Shown: positions 20,093-30,186 of the stretch, piece by piece | Position numbering within the stretch: the first letter of the stretch is position 1 | Layout of the letters: the number at the start of each line of letters is the position of its first letter | NCBI RefSeq assembly: GCF_004565475.1 | Contig: NZ_SRHX01000008.1 | Span: 20,869-84,868, forward strand | Length of the DNA: 64,000 bases | Direction: 5' to 3' | Source: Lonepinella koalarum | GTDB lineage: Bacteria > Pseudomonadota > Gammaproteobacteria > Enterobacterales > Pasteurellaceae | Notes under the pieces: model-generated | Seen by the model: the letters and a program-made list of their open reading frames with translations, nothing else | The model's database searches: none | What the model was told of the DNA's origin: nothing | Program-made: the position numbers and the translations under genes

Positions 20093-20797
20093 ATGCAAAT
20101 TCAAGATAATTTAATCCATATTCACCAACAAATTAGTCAAGCCTGCCAACAAACGAATCGGTTAGCGGATTCAGTACAGTTATTAGCCGTATCAAAAACC
20201 AAAACTGTACAAGATATTCAACAAGCTATAAATGCTGGACAACAGGCTTTTGGCGAAAATTATGTACAAGAAGGCGTGGAGAAAATTCAATATTTTGCGC
20301 AAAAAGGCATTCCTTTAACTTGGCATTTTATCGGTCCGTTACAATCCAATAAATCACGTTTAGTGGCAGAACATTTTGACTGGATGCAAACCCTTGATCG
20401 TGTCAAAATTGCTGAACGATTAAATAAACAACGTCCAATGGGAAAACCACCGTTAAATGTCCTTATTCAAATTAATATTAGCGATGAAAACAGTAAAGCC
20501 GGTATTCAACCGAAAGAAATGTTGGGGTTAGCAAAACACATTGAAAATTTACCTCACTTACGTTTACGTGGATTGATGGCAATTCCCGCCCCAACAGATA
20601 ATATGCCCCAGCAAAAAATGGCATTGAGTGCGATGTATGTTTTATTTGAACAACTAAAAAAAGCTTTTCCTGAACAACAAATTGACACGCTCTCAATGGG
20701 TATGACCAGTGATATGGAAACGGCGATTGCTTGTGGTTCCACGATGGTACGAATCGGTACGGCAATTTTTGGTAAACGTCATTATTCGACTAACTAA
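20093..20797 (+). CDS. PLP homeostasis protein (YggS/PLPBP family)
   Basis: 234-residue member of the YggS/PROSC family, which binds pyridoxal phosphate without known catalysis and buffers free PLP. The PLP-Lys lies in LLAVSKTKT near residue 35; GENYVQEGVEKI, WHFIGPLQSNKSR, and the phosphate-binding SMGMTSDMETAIACGSTMVRIGTAIFG are all present. Transcribed alone, divergent from the thr operon. Confidence 0.95.
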   Translation: MQIQDNLIHIHQQISQACQQTNRLADSVQLLAVSKTKTVQDIQQAINAGQQAFGENYVQEGVEKIQYFAQKGIPLTWHFIGPLQSNKSRLVAEHFDWMQTLDRVKIAERLNKQRPMGKPPLNVLIQINISDENSKAGIQPKEMLGLAKHIENLPHLRLRGLMAIPAPTDNMPQQKMALSAMYVLFEQLKKAFPEQQIDTLSMGMTSDMETAIACGSTMVRIGTAIFGKRHYSTN

Positions 20798-20856
20798 TTA
20801 ACAAAATTATGTTATAATTTACTAATTTAACCCTATATTAATTTAACACAATAAAC

Positions 20857-21468
20857 ATGAATATTCGTTGGACAGTTATTCTCGCTATCATTACATTGAT
20901 CTTATTAGGCTGGTTTTATTCGTTAAATCAGACAGATAGTGAATTAGCTGAATTAATTAAACAGGAAGAAAGCCCTGAATACGTTGGGAACAAAATGAAT
21001 ACCGTGATATATTCTCCCACTGGTGCCAAACAATATGTAGCATTGTCTGAAAAGGTGGAATATTACGAATACGATGGACATACGGATTTCTACACCCCGA
21101 TAGTCTATTTATTTGACATTCAACACGAAAAAATCCAACAAACAGAAAGTTGGAAATTGAGTGCGAACAAAGCCACATTAACCAAAGATAATATGTTGTA
21201 TTTAGACGGTAATGTGTTGGGTGAAAGTTTATTGCCACAGTCTAAATTACAGCGTTTTGAAACGGAAAGTGCGGTGGTTAATTTGACTACGCAAGATATT
21301 AGTTCCGATAAACAAGTAAAAATTAACGGTTTAAATTTTACCTCTATAGGATTGAAATTAACCGGTAATTTACAACAACAAGTCGCCACATTGAAAGAAC
21401 AGGTGAAAACTCACTATGAAATTAGTAAAACAAATGATGAAACCGATGAATCCCAAAATGAACAATAG
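20857..21468 (+). CDS. lptC: LPS transport inner-membrane protein LptC
   Basis: Bitopic protein that receives lipopolysaccharide from LptB2FG and passes it to LptA. One N-terminal helix (about residues 5-22) followed by a periplasmic beta-jellyroll. 203 residues, slightly longer than E. coli LptC. Start of the lptC-lptA-lptB-ptsN-rapZ cluster; its end overlaps lptA by 11 bp. Confidence 0.92.
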   Translation: MNIRWTVILAIITLILLGWFYSLNQTDSELAELIKQEESPEYVGNKMNTVIYSPTGAKQYVALSEKVEYYEYDGHTDFYTPIVYLFDIQHEKIQQTESWKLSANKATLTKDNMLYLDGNVLGESLLPQSKLQRFETESAVVNLTTQDISSDKQVKINGLNFTSIGLKLTGNLQQQVATLKEQVKTHYEISKTNDETDESQNEQ

Positions 21469-21970
21469 AATTATGCTATTAACCGCGTTAATAATGACGT
21501 CGGTATCTGCTTTTGCATTAAAAGATGATACTAATCAACCGATTAGTATTACATCTGATAATCAATCCTTAGATATGGAAAATAGCGTAGTTACGTTTAC
21601 CGACAATGTGGTGATTACCCAAGGCTCCATTTTAATTAAAGCCAATAAAGTCACTATTACTCGTCCGCCAGAAAATTCTGGTAAAAAAGAAACAGTGGAG
21701 GCTTTTGGTAGCCCTGTGAGTTTTCACCAATTGTTAGATGACGGCAAACCGGTGGATGGCAAAGCCAATAAAGTCCATTATGACTTAGGCGCGGAATTTT
21801 TAACCCTAACAGGCAATGCGGAACTCAAACAGTTAGACAGTCAGATTAATGGTGAACGTATTACTTATGATGTTAAAAAACAACAACTTAAAGCAAATGG
21901 TTCAAACGGAACCCGAGTTAAAACCATATTAATTCCAACCCAGTTAAACGATAACAAAACGAAAAAATAA
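21458..21970 (+). CDS. lptA: LPS transport periplasmic protein LptA
   Basis: Forms the periplasmic bridge carrying LPS to the outer membrane. 170 residues from the ATG at 21458: this gives a signal peptide MNNRIMLLTALIMTSVSAFA and the OstA/LptA repeat core (ITSDNQSLDMENSVVTFTDNV, GNAELKQLDSQINGERITYDVKKQQL). Longer in-frame starts exist up to 21416, but they would place charged residues before the signal. The 11-bp overlap with lptC suggests coupling. Confidence 0.93.
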   Translation: MNNRIMLLTALIMTSVSAFALKDDTNQPISITSDNQSLDMENSVVTFTDNVVITQGSILIKANKVTITRPPENSGKKETVEAFGSPVSFHQLLDDGKPVDGKANKVHYDLGAEFLTLTGNAELKQLDSQINGERITYDVKKQQLKANGSNGTRVKTILIPTQLNDNKTKK

Positions 21971-21981
21971 GGTAAGCGAAG

Positions 21982-22707
21982 ATGGCCGTATTAAACGCTG
22001 AGAACCTAGCAAAAAGTTATAAAAGCCGCAAAGTCGTCTGTGACGTGAGTTTCACCGTGAAATCGGGGGAAATCGTAGGATTGCTTGGACCAAATGGTGC
22101 AGGTAAAACCACGTCTTTCTATATGGTGGTTGGATTAGTGCGTCATGATGAAGGCAAAATCAGCATTGATAATGAAGATGTCAGTCTGTTACCTATGCAT
22201 AATCGGGCACAAAAAGGAATCGGTTATTTACCACAAGAAGCCTCTATCTTTCGCCGGTTAAGTGTGTATGATAATTTAATGGCAGTATTAGAAATTCGTA
22301 AAGATTTAAATTCCGTACAACGTAAAGACAGAGCGGATGAGTTAATTGATGAATTTAATATTGGACATATTCGTGATAATCTAGGGCAATCTTTGTCAGG
22401 CGGTGAGCGTCGCCGAGTGGAAATTGCGCGTGCCTTAGCGGCTAATCCCAAATTTATTTTGTTAGATGAACCCTTTGCCGGAGTTGACCCCATTTCGGTA
22501 ATCGACATTAAGAAAATCATTACAGATTTACGTAATCGTGGTTTAGGCGTGTTAATCACTGACCACAATGTGCGTGAAACCCTTGATGTGTGTGAACGTG
22601 CTTATATTGTGAGCGCCGGGCATATGATTGCTACGGGCACACCAAGTGAAGTGATGAATAACGAACAGGTTAAACGTGTTTATCTTGGTGAAGAATTTAA
22701 ATTATAA
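21982..22707 (+). CDS. lptB: LPS export ABC transporter ATPase LptB
   Basis: Cytoplasmic ATPase powering LPS extraction with LptF and LptG (not in the window). 241 residues with Walker [11 protein letters not shown]-loop [13 protein letters not shown], signature [15 protein letters not shown], Walker [14 protein letters not shown] and switch His in [10 protein letters not shown]. 11 bp after lptA. Confidence 0.98.
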   Translation: MAVLNAENLAKSYKSRKVVCDVSFTVKSGEIVGLLGPNGAGKTTSFYMVVGLVRHDEGKISIDNEDVSLLPMHNRAQKGIGYLPQEASIFRRLSVYDNLMAVLEIRKDLNSVQRKDRADELIDEFNIGHIRDNLGQSLSGGERRRVEIARALAANPKFILLDEPFAGVDPISVIDIKKIITDLRNRGLGVLITDHNVRETLDVCERAYIVSAGHMIATGTPSEVMNNEQVKRVYLGEEFKL

Positions 22708-22718
22708 AGAAGAAAACC

Positions 22719-23204
22719 ATGGCAAAATTTACCGCACTTTTACGTCCTGAAAATATTCGTCAAGGCGTTATTTGTTCAAGTAAAAAAACGGCATTAGAAA
22801 TGGTGGCTGGTATTTTAGCTAAACAAGCAAATGTTGATGAAGTTGAATGCTTTGAAAGTCTATTTAATCGAGAAAAATTAGGTTGCACAGCACTCGGTAA
22901 TGGTATCGCTATGCCTCGAGCTCGTCTATCACAAGGAGATAAGGTATTTGCGGTATTTTTACAATTAAATACTCCTATTGATTATGAAGCAGCAGATAAA
23001 CGAGAAGTAGATTTAATTTTAGCCGTGATTATTCCTGAACAACTTTGTCAAACTTATACTCCAATTCTGGTAGAATTAAGTGAAAAATTAAAAGACAAAA
23101 CTCTGGATAAACAGCTTAGATCCGCGCAAAGTGCGGAGGAAATTTGGCAAATTTTTCAACATTTTGATGATCATAAACAAGAAAATATAGATTCAACAAC
23201 ATAG
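22719..23204 (+). CDS. ptsN: PTS IIA-Ntr-like protein PtsN lacking the phospho-acceptor His
   Basis: 161-residue EIIA-Ntr family protein. In E. coli this relays phosphate from the nitrogen PTS and controls potassium and phosphate responses; phosphorylation is on the His of the IPHGKL motif. Here the equivalent reads [15 protein letters not shown], so His is replaced by Arg (codons CCT CGA GCT CGT). The protein presumably cannot be phosphorylated at the usual site and may act only through protein contacts. No NPr gene follows rapZ. 11 bp after lptB. Confidence 0.9.
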   Translation: MAKFTALLRPENIRQGVICSSKKTALEMVAGILAKQANVDEVECFESLFNREKLGCTALGNGIAMPRARLSQGDKVFAVFLQLNTPIDYEAADKREVDLILAVIIPEQLCQTYTPILVELSEKLKDKTLDKQLRSAQSAEEIWQIFQHFDDHKQENIDSTT

Positions 23205-23224
23205 CCACATTATTGAGAGAATTT

Positions 23225-24085
23225 ATGGAATTGATTATTGTTAGCGGACGCTCAGGAGCAGGAAAATCAGTTGCTTTACGTGCTTTAGAAGACATCGGCT
23301 ATTATTGTGTCGATAATTTACCTATTGAATTACTCCCTCAACTAGCCAAAATTCTCTCAAAAAACCAGCAGCTTGCGGCGGTGAGTGTCGATATTCGTAA
23401 TCTCCCTGATTCAGCAGAATCCTTAGAACAAAGAATTATTCAGCTATCAGAACAACATCAAGTAAAAATTATTTTCTTAGATGCGGATCAGGATGTGTTA
23501 ATTCGACGCTACAGTGATTCTCGTCGCCCTCACCCACTTTCATCGATCAAAGATATTTCCCTTGAAGTCGCCATTAATGCTGAACGTGATTATCTTGAAC
23601 CTTTATATCAGCAAGCCAATATCATCATAGATACCACGGAATTATCCACCCACGAGCTGGCTGAAAAATTGCGAAAGTTCTTGCGTGGTGAAAATAATAA
23701 AGCACTTAAAATCGTGGTGGAATCCTTTGGCTTTAAATATGGTATTCCTCTTGATGCGGATTATGTATTTGACGTACGTTTTCTCCCCAACCCCCATTGG
23801 GATCCCTCTTTACGCTCAATGACTGGCTTAGAACAACCCGTCATTGACTTTTTGCAACGACATACCGAAGTGCATAATTTTATTTACCAAACACGTAACT
23901 TTATCGAAACTTGGCTCCCAATGTTAGAGAACAACAACCGCAGTTATTTAACCATTGCCATTGGTTGTACTGGTGGAAAACATCGTTCAGTGTATATTGC
24001 CGAACAAATTGGCAAGTATTTTAAAGATAAAGGGAAAAATGTATCAATTCAGCATAATTCCTTGAAGAACCATAAATCAAATTAA
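23225..24085 (+). CDS. rapZ: RNase adapter protein RapZ
   Basis: RNA-binding adapter that in enterobacteria directs RNase E to the small RNA GlmZ and so tunes glucosamine-6-phosphate synthase. 286 residues from the ATG at 23225 (GAGAGA just upstream; the longer frame starts at a TTG). Walker A GRSGAGKS at residues 8-15, [19 protein letters not shown] [12 protein letters not shown], and the C-terminal [13 protein letters not shown] phosphate-binding loop. Last gene of the lpt-pts cluster. Confidence 0.96.
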   Translation: MELIIVSGRSGAGKSVALRALEDIGYYCVDNLPIELLPQLAKILSKNQQLAAVSVDIRNLPDSAESLEQRIIQLSEQHQVKIIFLDADQDVLIRRYSDSRRPHPLSSIKDISLEVAINAERDYLEPLYQQANIIIDTTELSTHELAEKLRKFLRGENNKALKIVVESFGFKYGIPLDADYVFDVRFLPNPHWDPSLRSMTGLEQPVIDFLQRHTEVHNFIYQTRNFIETWLPMLENNNRSYLTIAIGCTGGKHRSVYIAEQIGKYFKDKGKNVSIQHNSLKNHKSN

Positions 24086-24331
24086 AAGTGCGGTGGAAAT
24101 TTTCGTTATTCTGTCGTGCTTGCCCCAAATTTTTTCAAACTAGCAATGTGATTGTATAAGTTTATCCAATAATTATAGAAATAGATGATTATTGAGTGTT
24201 TATTGATAGGTTGATATTTTAACTTTTCAAGGCTGGTACTGACAGAATGTTGATAATCTTTTCTGTTCTGTTACAATCAAGTTCTGAGATTCGCCCTGTC
24301 TATTAGAATATTGCCAAAGGCTATTATCACT

Positions 24332-25222
24332 ATGAACTTGAAACATATGCGTTATTTTTTGGCTGTCGCACAGGAAGCCAATTTTGGTCGAGCGGCACAG
24401 CGCCTACATATCGCACAGCCTCCTTTAACTCGTCAAATTCGTGCTTTAGAAGAAGAGTTGGGTACAGATCTGTTCGTTCGTACAACCAAAGGAGCAGAAT
24501 TGACTGAAGCAGGAGAAGTACTACTGGCTGAGGTACCCAATATACTCTCCTTGGTTCAACGTGCTAAAGAACAGACCCAACTTGCCAGCCAAGGAATGCT
24601 TGGTCGCTTGGATATTGGTATTTTCAGTTCTGGCGTACTATATGTTATCCCGCAATTATTGGCACGTTTTCACGCCCAACGCCCGGGGGTACGTATCGGT
24701 TTGCACAATATGACTAAGTACGAGCAAATAGAAGCGCTACGTGAGCGACGTATCAGCATTGGTTTTACTCGTTTTACACCACAGGAGGACGACATTGCAG
24801 TAGGCACTATATTGCAAGAACCCTTTATGGTTGCCCTATATGAGGACCACCCGCTCTGTCAACAAACACTGATTAAGCTGGCTGATTTAGCCGGCGAGTC
24901 TATTATTCTCTATCCCAATTTTCCCACCCATGGTTTGGCGCAAGAAGTCAGACAGGCTTTTGAGCACGAAGGGTGTAATTTAACGGTCGGTTGGGAAACG
25001 GAGGATTTCATTACGGCTATCGCTCTAGTTGCTAGCCGTCTCGGACTTTGTATTACGACCGCTTCTGTCGCCAATTTAAATTTGCCGGGCGTGGTTTATC
25101 GTCCTTTAATCAGCAAATATCTACAATATATAGAACTCAACTATTTGTATCGACACAATGATAATTCTCCCGCGTTGCGGGCTTTTCTGGATGTTGTGCA
25201 GCAGTATCAGCATAGTGAATAA
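24332..25222 (+). CDS. LysR-type regulator, CatM/BenM-like
   Basis: 296-residue LysR-family regulator from the ATG at 24332 (AAAGG 11 bp upstream). N-terminal winged helix RYFLAVAQEANFGRAAQRLHIAQPPLTRQIRALEEELG, the pattern of aromatic-catabolism regulators such as CatM, BenM and CbnR; C-terminal effector-binding domain from about residue 90. It reads into the dioxygenase gene and is the likely activator of both the dioxygenase and the meta-pathway operon. The effector cannot be told from sequence; a pathway intermediate is the family pattern. Confidence 0.85.
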   Translation: MNLKHMRYFLAVAQEANFGRAAQRLHIAQPPLTRQIRALEEELGTDLFVRTTKGAELTEAGEVLLAEVPNILSLVQRAKEQTQLASQGMLGRLDIGIFSSGVLYVIPQLLARFHAQRPGVRIGLHNMTKYEQIEALRERRISIGFTRFTPQEDDIAVGTILQEPFMVALYEDHPLCQQTLIKLADLAGESIILYPNFPTHGLAQEVRQAFEHEGCNLTVGWETEDFITAIALVASRLGLCITTASVANLNLPGVVYRPLISKYLQYIELNYLYRHNDNSPALRAFLDVVQQYQHSE

Positions 25223-25317
25223 TCACAATTATTACGACCGATTTTACGCTGTTTTTCCTGCTAAATTTCCTTACATTTTAGGTATCAAGACAAACAAAAA
25301 AAAGTATTGGATTCATC

Positions 25318-25335
25318 TTATAATCAAAATTATAG
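25318..25335. promoter_or_regulatory. Short palindrome upstream of the dioxygenase gene
   Basis: TATAAT-CAAA-ATTATA, a perfect 6-bp inverted repeat about 55 bp upstream of the dioxygenase ATG, fitting a LysR T-N11-A style box. Its AT-richness means it could arise by chance. No convincing -35/-10 pair was identified in the 165-bp gap. Confidence 0.35.
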
Positions 25336-25387
25336 TGAGTAGTGCAGTACTTTTAATCATCTTATTCCAATACCTAATGGAGGATAC

Positions 25388-26437
25388 ATGAATACTACAT
25401 TTTCTCAAAACACCTTACCCCCTGAACCGATCTTTGATATTGCCAGCATTTCTGCGTTTGAGCTGTTTTCGCCCAATGTTGATGAAACAGTTTGGTTCTT
25501 TAAAGACTTACTTGGTATGATCGAGACTGGTCGCGATGGTGAATCCGTTTACCTACGTGGTTGGCAAGATCCCTATAAACATTCGCTGAAAGTGACTTAT
25601 CGTGACCAACCGGGTATGGGTTACACCGCTTGGCGAACCACTAGTCCACAAGCTCTTGAAAGACGAGTAAAATCTATTGAATCTTCAGGTTTGGGACGCG
25701 GTTGGGTCGAGCCCGAAGGCGGTATTGGCCGTGCTTATGAGTTTACTTTGCCAGATGGTGCCGTGCTACGGATTCATTGGGACGTGGAGTATTATCGTCC
25801 TGAGCAAGAGGAAAAAAGCGTGGTACTCAATCGTATTCAACGCCGTCCTTTACGTGGTATTCCTGTACGTCGTCTCGATCACATCAACATTCTTTCTCAT
25901 AATGTAAGCGAGAATCACCACTTTTTACGTGAGCATTTGGGGTTAAAACTCAGTGAACACATTGTATTTAGTGACAATACTGAAGTCGCTGCTTGGTTAA
26001 GATGTATGCACCGTTCTCATGACATAGCACTAGTACAAGACGCTGCGGGTCCCGGTGGACGATTACATCATGTGGCTTTCTTATATGGTAACACGCAACA
26101 TTTAATGGATATTTGTGAAGTGGTAACGGATTGCGGTTTAGAAATGGAAGCGGGTCCTGCCTCGCACGCAGTGAGTCAAGCGCAATTTGTGTATGTACTT
26201 GAACCGGGTGGCAATCGCATTGAATTGGTTGGTGTACCCGGCTATATCATTGAAGATCCGGCTTGGGAACCTGTGGTTTGGAGCCAGGACCAATTAGATA
26301 ATGCAATTATTTGGTATGGTGCACCGTTGCCAAAAGAATTTGATACTTATGGTACACCGCATTATGGACCAACTAACTATCGTACACCGAATCGTTATAT
26401 TGCCGCCGAAGCCGCACATTTGCTTGGCAAGAAATAA
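25388..26437 (+). CDS. Extradiol ring-cleavage dioxygenase, catechol 2,3-dioxygenase type
   Basis: 349-residue two-domain vicinal-oxygen-chelate protein. Family role: Fe(II)-dependent meta cleavage of a catechol to a 2-hydroxymuconic semialdehyde. The metal ligands are visible in the C-terminal domain: His165 in RLDHINIL, the His227/228 pair in RLHHVAFL, and Glu279 in GNRIELVG. The N-terminal domain (about 20-135) is the degenerate copy. Strong Shine-Dalgarno GGAGG before the ATG. It lies downstream of the LysR gene and converges with the meta-pathway operon. The exact catechol is unknown; other substituted catechols or protocatechuate-like rings are possible. Confidence 0.87.
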   Translation: MNTTFSQNTLPPEPIFDIASISAFELFSPNVDETVWFFKDLLGMIETGRDGESVYLRGWQDPYKHSLKVTYRDQPGMGYTAWRTTSPQALERRVKSIESSGLGRGWVEPEGGIGRAYEFTLPDGAVLRIHWDVEYYRPEQEEKSVVLNRIQRRPLRGIPVRRLDHINILSHNVSENHHFLREHLGLKLSEHIVFSDNTEVAAWLRCMHRSHDIALVQDAAGPGGRLHHVAFLYGNTQHLMDICEVVTDCGLEMEAGPASHAVSQAQFVYVLEPGGNRIELVGVPGYIIEDPAWEPVVWSQDQLDNAIIWYGAPLPKEFDTYGTPHYGPTNYRTPNRYIAAEAAHLLGKK

Positions 26438-26458
26438 AATTTGTATTCGGTCAAAACT

Positions 26459-26488
26459 AACACTCAAGTCATTGCTTGAGTGTTTTTT
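26459..26488 (+). terminator. Terminator after the dioxygenase gene
   Basis: Perfect 10-bp stem AACACTCAAG / CTTGAGTGTT with a 6-nt loop (TCATTG) followed by a T run. Classic intrinsic terminator 22 bp past the dioxygenase stop. Confidence 0.93.
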
Positions 26489-26513
26489 ATGTGCTGTCTT
26501 TATCACAAATACC

Positions 26514-26543
26514 AAAAGTGCGGTATATTTTCACCGCACTTTT
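26514..26543. terminator. Uptake-signal pair hairpin between convergent units
   Basis: Inverted AAAAGTGCGGT (26514-26524) and ACCGCACTTTT (26533-26543). Lies between the convergent dioxygenase and aldolase genes and can act in both directions. It is the last perfect uptake signal I find before about 38.37 kb. Confidence 0.85.
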
Positions 26544-26550
26544 TTGCAAC

Positions 26551-26587
26551 AAAAGGACTAAATCCTACACAGAATTTAGTCCTTAAT
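26551..26587 (-). terminator. Terminator of the meta-pathway operon
   Basis: On the minus strand AAGGACTAAAT pairs with ATTTAGTCCTT around a 10-nt loop and is followed by T-rich sequence. It begins about 16 bp past the aldolase stop codon. Confidence 0.85.
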
Positions 26588-26602
26588 TTTAGATACGATA
26601 TT

Positions 26603-27616
26603 TTAGCGATTTTTCAATAAATCCAACGCCACATCCACAATCATATCTTCTTGACCGCCGACCATGTGGCGTTTGCCGAGTTCAATCAGAATATCCATGG
26701 TTTTTAAGCCATATTGTTTAGCTGCTCGTTCGGCATGACGTAAGAAACTGCTGTACACGCCTGCATAACCTAATGCAAGAGTTTCACGATCCACGCGTAC
26801 TGGACGATCTTGTAACGGGCGCACTAAATCATCGGCGGCATCCATTAAGCGATATAAATCACAACCATGATTCCAGCCCATACGTTCTGCGGTGGCAATA
26901 AAGATTTCTAGTGGGGCATTGCCTGCCCCTGCCCCCATGCCCGTTAAACTGGCATCCACACGGTGACACCCTTCTTCCACAGCAACAATGGCATTGGCAA
27001 CGCCTAAGCCCATATTGTGATGGGTATGAATCCCAATTTGAGTTTCAGGTTTTAGTGTGTCACGGACGGCTCGCACCCGTTGACGAATATCGTCCATGAC
27101 CATTGCTCCGCCTGAATCCACCACATACACACAACTTGCCCCATAACTTTCCATTAATTTAGCTTGTTGAGCTAATTTTTCTGGCGTGGTCATGTGGCTC
27201 ATCATTAAAAAGCCCACAGGATCCATGCCTAATTCTCGGGCATATTCAAGATGTTGTTTAGACACATCGGCTTCGGTACAATGGGTTGCCACACGCACGA
27301 CTCTCGCCCCCGCTTGATAAGCGGCTTTGAGATCATGCACTGTACCAATTCCAGGGAGTAACAAGGTGGCAATGCGAGAATGACTGATAACATCGGCGGC
27401 GGCTTCAATCCATTCTAAATCCGTATGGGCGGCAAAGCCGTAGTTAAAACTAGAACCTTGTAAGCCGTCACCGTGGGCGATTTCAATGCTATCTACTTTA
27501 GCTTCGTCCAAGGCACGAGCAATTTGTTGTACTTGTTCAATACTGTATTGATGACGTACCGCATGGCTACCGTCACGCAAGGTCACATCGGAAATATAAA
27601 GTTTTTCTGTACTCAT
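26603..27616 (-). CDS. dmpG: 4-hydroxy-2-oxovalerate aldolase
   Basis: Last step of the meta pathway: splits 4-hydroxy-2-oxopentanoate to pyruvate and acetaldehyde. 337 residues, DRE-TIM barrel with the metal Asp in [14 protein letters not shown] and metal His in [12 protein letters not shown], plus the C-terminal helical domain used to contact the dehydrogenase (channelling). It lies 3 bp after its partner acetaldehyde dehydrogenase gene. Equivalent to MhpE/XylK/DmpG; the symbol follows the dmp operon because of the neighbours. Confidence 0.95.
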   Translation of the reverse strand: MSTEKLYISDVTLRDGSHAVRHQYSIEQVQQIARALDEAKVDSIEIAHGDGLQGSSFNYGFAAHTDLEWIEAAADVISHSRIATLLLPGIGTVHDLKAAYQAGARVVRVATHCTEADVSKQHLEYARELGMDPVGFLMMSHMTTPEKLAQQAKLMESYGASCVYVVDSGGAMVMDDIRQRVRAVRDTLKPETQIGIHTHHNMGLGVANAIVAVEEGCHRVDASLTGMGAGAGNAPLEIFIATAERMGWNHGCDLYRLMDAADDLVRPLQDRPVRVDRETLALGYAGVYSSFLRHAERAAKQYGLKTMDILIELGKRHMVGGQEDMIVDVALDLLKNR

Positions 27617-27619
27617 GGC

Positions 27620-28561
27620 TTATTTCTCCGTATTAAGTAATGACTGTGCCATACGTTCTGCGGTGGCAAGAGCAGCACTGGTCATAATATCCAAATTGCC
27701 TGCATAAGCAGGAAGATAATGTGCTGCCCCCTCTACTTCAATGAAAATAGAAGTTTTTAAGCCAGCCACACGTCCCAATCCCTCAATAAAAACAGGTTTT
27801 TCAAGGTGTTCAAATTGGACTTGTTGTTTAAGGCGATAACCTGGTACATAGCTTTGCACCGCCGCTGCCATGCGTTCAACAGATTCTCGAATGGCTTGTT
27901 CATCGGCTAGATCGCTTAAGGTATACACCGTATCACGCATCATTACTGGCGGTTCAGCTGGATTGAGTACAATCATGGCTTTACCTTTCTCTGCTCCACC
28001 GATGACTTCAATGGCTTTAGAGGTGGTTTCGGTAAATTCATCAATATTGGCTCTTGTGCCAGGTCCAGCACTTTTACTGGAAATAGCCGCCACAATTTCC
28101 GCATAATGCACCTTGGTCACTTGCGACACCGCTGCCACCATTGGAATAGTGGCTTGACCGCCACAGGTAACCATATTCACATTTTGCTGATTGACATGCT
28201 GTTCAAGATTCACTACTGGCACACAATAAGGACCAATAGCCGCTGGGGTTAAGTCAATTAAACGAATATTCGGCTTAACGGCTCGCAAGGCAGCATCATT
28301 TTTTACATGCGCAGTGGCACTGGTGGCATCAAACACAATATCAATATCGGCAAATTCGTTCATTTCAATTAAACCTTGCACGCCTTGGTACGTAGTCGCT
28401 ACACCCAATTTGGCAGCACGAGCCAAACCGTCTGAATTGGGATCAATTCCTACCAATACGGCGGCTTCAAGATGTTTACCATGGCGTAAGATTTTCATCA
28501 GTAAATCGGTACCAATATTACCGCTACCAATAATAGCGACTTTAATTTTCTTTTCACTCAT
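27620..28561 (-). CDS. dmpF: Acetaldehyde dehydrogenase (acylating)
   Basis: Oxidises the acetaldehyde released by the aldolase to acetyl-CoA with NAD+ and CoA. 313 residues: Rossmann motif [12 protein letters not shown] at residues 10-21, catalytic Cys in [12 protein letters not shown] near 130, and the [15 protein letters not shown] segment. It forms a channelling complex with the aldolase in the family (DmpF/MhpF type). Third enzyme from the end of the pathway and fourth gene of the five-gene operon. Confidence 0.95.
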   Translation of the reverse strand: MSEKKIKVAIIGSGNIGTDLLMKILRHGKHLEAAVLVGIDPNSDGLARAAKLGVATTYQGVQGLIEMNEFADIDIVFDATSATAHVKNDAALRAVKPNIRLIDLTPAAIGPYCVPVVNLEQHVNQQNVNMVTCGGQATIPMVAAVSQVTKVHYAEIVAAISSKSAGPGTRANIDEFTETTSKAIEVIGGAEKGKAMIVLNPAEPPVMMRDTVYTLSDLADEQAIRESVERMAAAVQSYVPGYRLKQQVQFEHLEKPVFIEGLGRVAGLKTSIFIEVEGAAHYLPAYAGNLDIMTSAALATAERMAQSLLNTEK

Positions 28562-28587
28562 TTTTGCACTCCATTTTTAGGCGAGAG

Positions 28588-29367
28588 TTAAGCTGATTTT
28601 TGAGCAGATAGCGAAAATCCTGCCCGTCCCAAATATTGCATTTCCACTTCAATATATTGACCAGATTTAATCCATTCCGCTGGCGTTGCTCCGCCTGCTA
28701 AAATAATATCGCCTGCTTTTAAAGGTTCACCCGCCCCCGCTGCTAAACGAGCCGCCGCCACTAAAGAACGGATCGGATGCCCAAGCAAAGCAGCCGTTGA
28801 TCCCACATGCAATGGGCGACCGTCAATGCTCATCACAAGACCAAGATTGCTAAAATCAATGGTCGGTGAATGCCAACTACCGACTACAAAACCACTAGAA
28901 GAAGCATTATCGGCAATCACTTCGGGCAAATTAAATTTAAAATCTTTATAGCGAGAATCAATCACCTCCAAGGCTGGTGCAATGGCTTCCACCGCACTCA
29001 AGGCTTGTGCATTCGTCACTTGTGCCGGCAAATCTTTTTTCAGCAAAAATGCCAATTCAGGTTCAACCCGAGGATGAATAAAGCGATTTACTTCTACTTC
29101 AGAGCCTTCTTCAATTTGCATAGTATCGGTTAAACGTCCCCAAATGACATCGGATAAGCCCATTTGGATCATTTTGGCACGGCTGGTAAAGCCCATTTTG
29201 AAGCCTACTTGACGTTCACCACGGGCTAAACGTCGCCCAATGGAGAGTTTTTGAATATAATAAGCCTCTTCTAAAGTTAGTTTTCCTTCGCTGTCAATCT
29301 GTGCAATTTCTTGGCAGTTGAATGCAGCTTGATCCACAATCTGTGCAAAATTTTCTAAATGACTCAT
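28588..29367 (-). CDS. dmpH: 4-oxalocrotonate decarboxylase
   Basis: 259-residue member of the hydratase/decarboxylase family. Assigned as decarboxylase (2-oxo-3-hexenedioate to 2-hydroxypenta-2,4-dienoate + CO2) because VGFKMGFTSRAKMIQMG and EVIDSRYKDFKFNLPEVIADNASSS match DmpH/XylI better than the hydratase. Its neighbour at 29371 has the hydratase-type sequence, so the pair would form the usual decarboxylase-hydratase complex. The two families are homologous, so a swap is possible but less likely. Confidence 0.83.
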   Translation of the reverse strand: MSHLENFAQIVDQAAFNCQEIAQIDSEGKLTLEEAYYIQKLSIGRRLARGERQVGFKMGFTSRAKMIQMGLSDVIWGRLTDTMQIEEGSEVEVNRFIHPRVEPELAFLLKKDLPAQVTNAQALSAVEAIAPALEVIDSRYKDFKFNLPEVIADNASSSGFVVGSWHSPTIDFSNLGLVMSIDGRPLHVGSTAALLGHPIRSLVAAARLAAGAGEPLKAGDIILAGGATPAEWIKSGQYIEVEMQYLGRAGFSLSAQKSA

Positions 29368-29370
29368 GGC

Positions 29371-30186
29371 TTATTTCTCCTCTGCATTATCGTTTTCAAA
29401 CACCGCACGTACTGAACCTAAACCCTCAATATGGGCTTCAAAGCGTTCACCTGGTTTCACGGCTGCCATTGGACCTAACGCCCCTGAAAGTACCACATCG
29501 CCAGCTCGTAATGGTGTACCTAACTCTGTCATGGTGCGCGCCAACCAAACTACGGCATTCAGCGGATGACCTAAACAAGCAGCGCCTGCTCCAGTAGAAA
29601 CAGGTTCACCCGCACGGAACATCGCCATACCTGCCAACCGCAGATCCAAGCCACGCATTGAATAAGGCGTACCGCCCAATACATAAGCACCAAAGGATGC
29701 ATTATCCGCCACAGTATCCACCAAACCGATATTCCAATTTTCAATACGGCTACCGACTACCTCAATAGCAGCCACAGCATAATCTATCGCCCCTAACACA
29801 TCGGCAAAACCGGGACGTTCATGGGGTAAATCACGCCCAAGTACAAAAGCAATTTCTGCTTCCACCTTAGGTTGGTGCAAAAGCGAGAAAGGAATGGGCT
29901 GACTGTCACCAAATGCGAGATCATCAAATAGAGTACCAAAGTCAGGTTGATCTACGCCTAATTGTTTTTGCACCGCAACAGACGTTAAACCTATCTTACG
30001 TCCAGTAATACGCCGTCCAGCTTGTATCGCATGTTGTGTATTCGCGGCTTGAATTGCATAGGCATCTGCTAACGTCATGTTTGGATATTGCTCACGTAAT
30101 GGCGTAATAAAACGCCCTGTATTTGTCGCCCCACGCAAAGAGGCTGCCGCCTGTTCAATGGTCTTCGCATCTAAATTTAAGCTCAT
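29371..30186 (-). CDS. dmpE: 2-oxopent-4-enoate hydratase
   Basis: 271-residue hydratase adding water to 2-hydroxypenta-2,4-dienoate to give 4-hydroxy-2-oxopentanoate, substrate of the aldolase. Hydratase-type signatures: [23 protein letters not shown], acidic metal ligands in [12 protein letters not shown], and [16 protein letters not shown]. It overlaps the tautomerase gene by 4 bp and lies 3 bp from the decarboxylase gene. Confidence 0.85.
   Translation of the reverse strand: MSLNLDAKTIEQAAASLRGATNTGRFITPLREQYPNMTLADAYAIQAANTQHAIQAGRRITGRKIGLTSVAVQKQLGVDQPDFGTLFDDLAFGDSQPIPFSLLHQPKVEAEIAFVLGRDLPHERPGFADVLGAIDYAVAAIEVVGSRIENWNIGLVDTVADNASFGAYVLGGTPYSMRGLDLRLAGMAMFRAGEPVSTGAGAACLGHPLNAVVWLARTMTELGTPLRAGDVVLSGALGPMAAVKPGERFEAHIEGLGSVRAVFENDNAEEK

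Noticed and set aside
25158..25391. A 77-residue ORF overlapping the end of the LysR gene
   Set aside because: It is a frame shadow over the LysR 3' end followed by AT-rich spacer; no ribosome-binding site and no recognisable protein features.
28588..30186. Gene duplication of a single hydratase
   Set aside because: The two proteins are homologous, but each carries the distinct signature of decarboxylase or hydratase, the normal pairing in meta-pathway operons.
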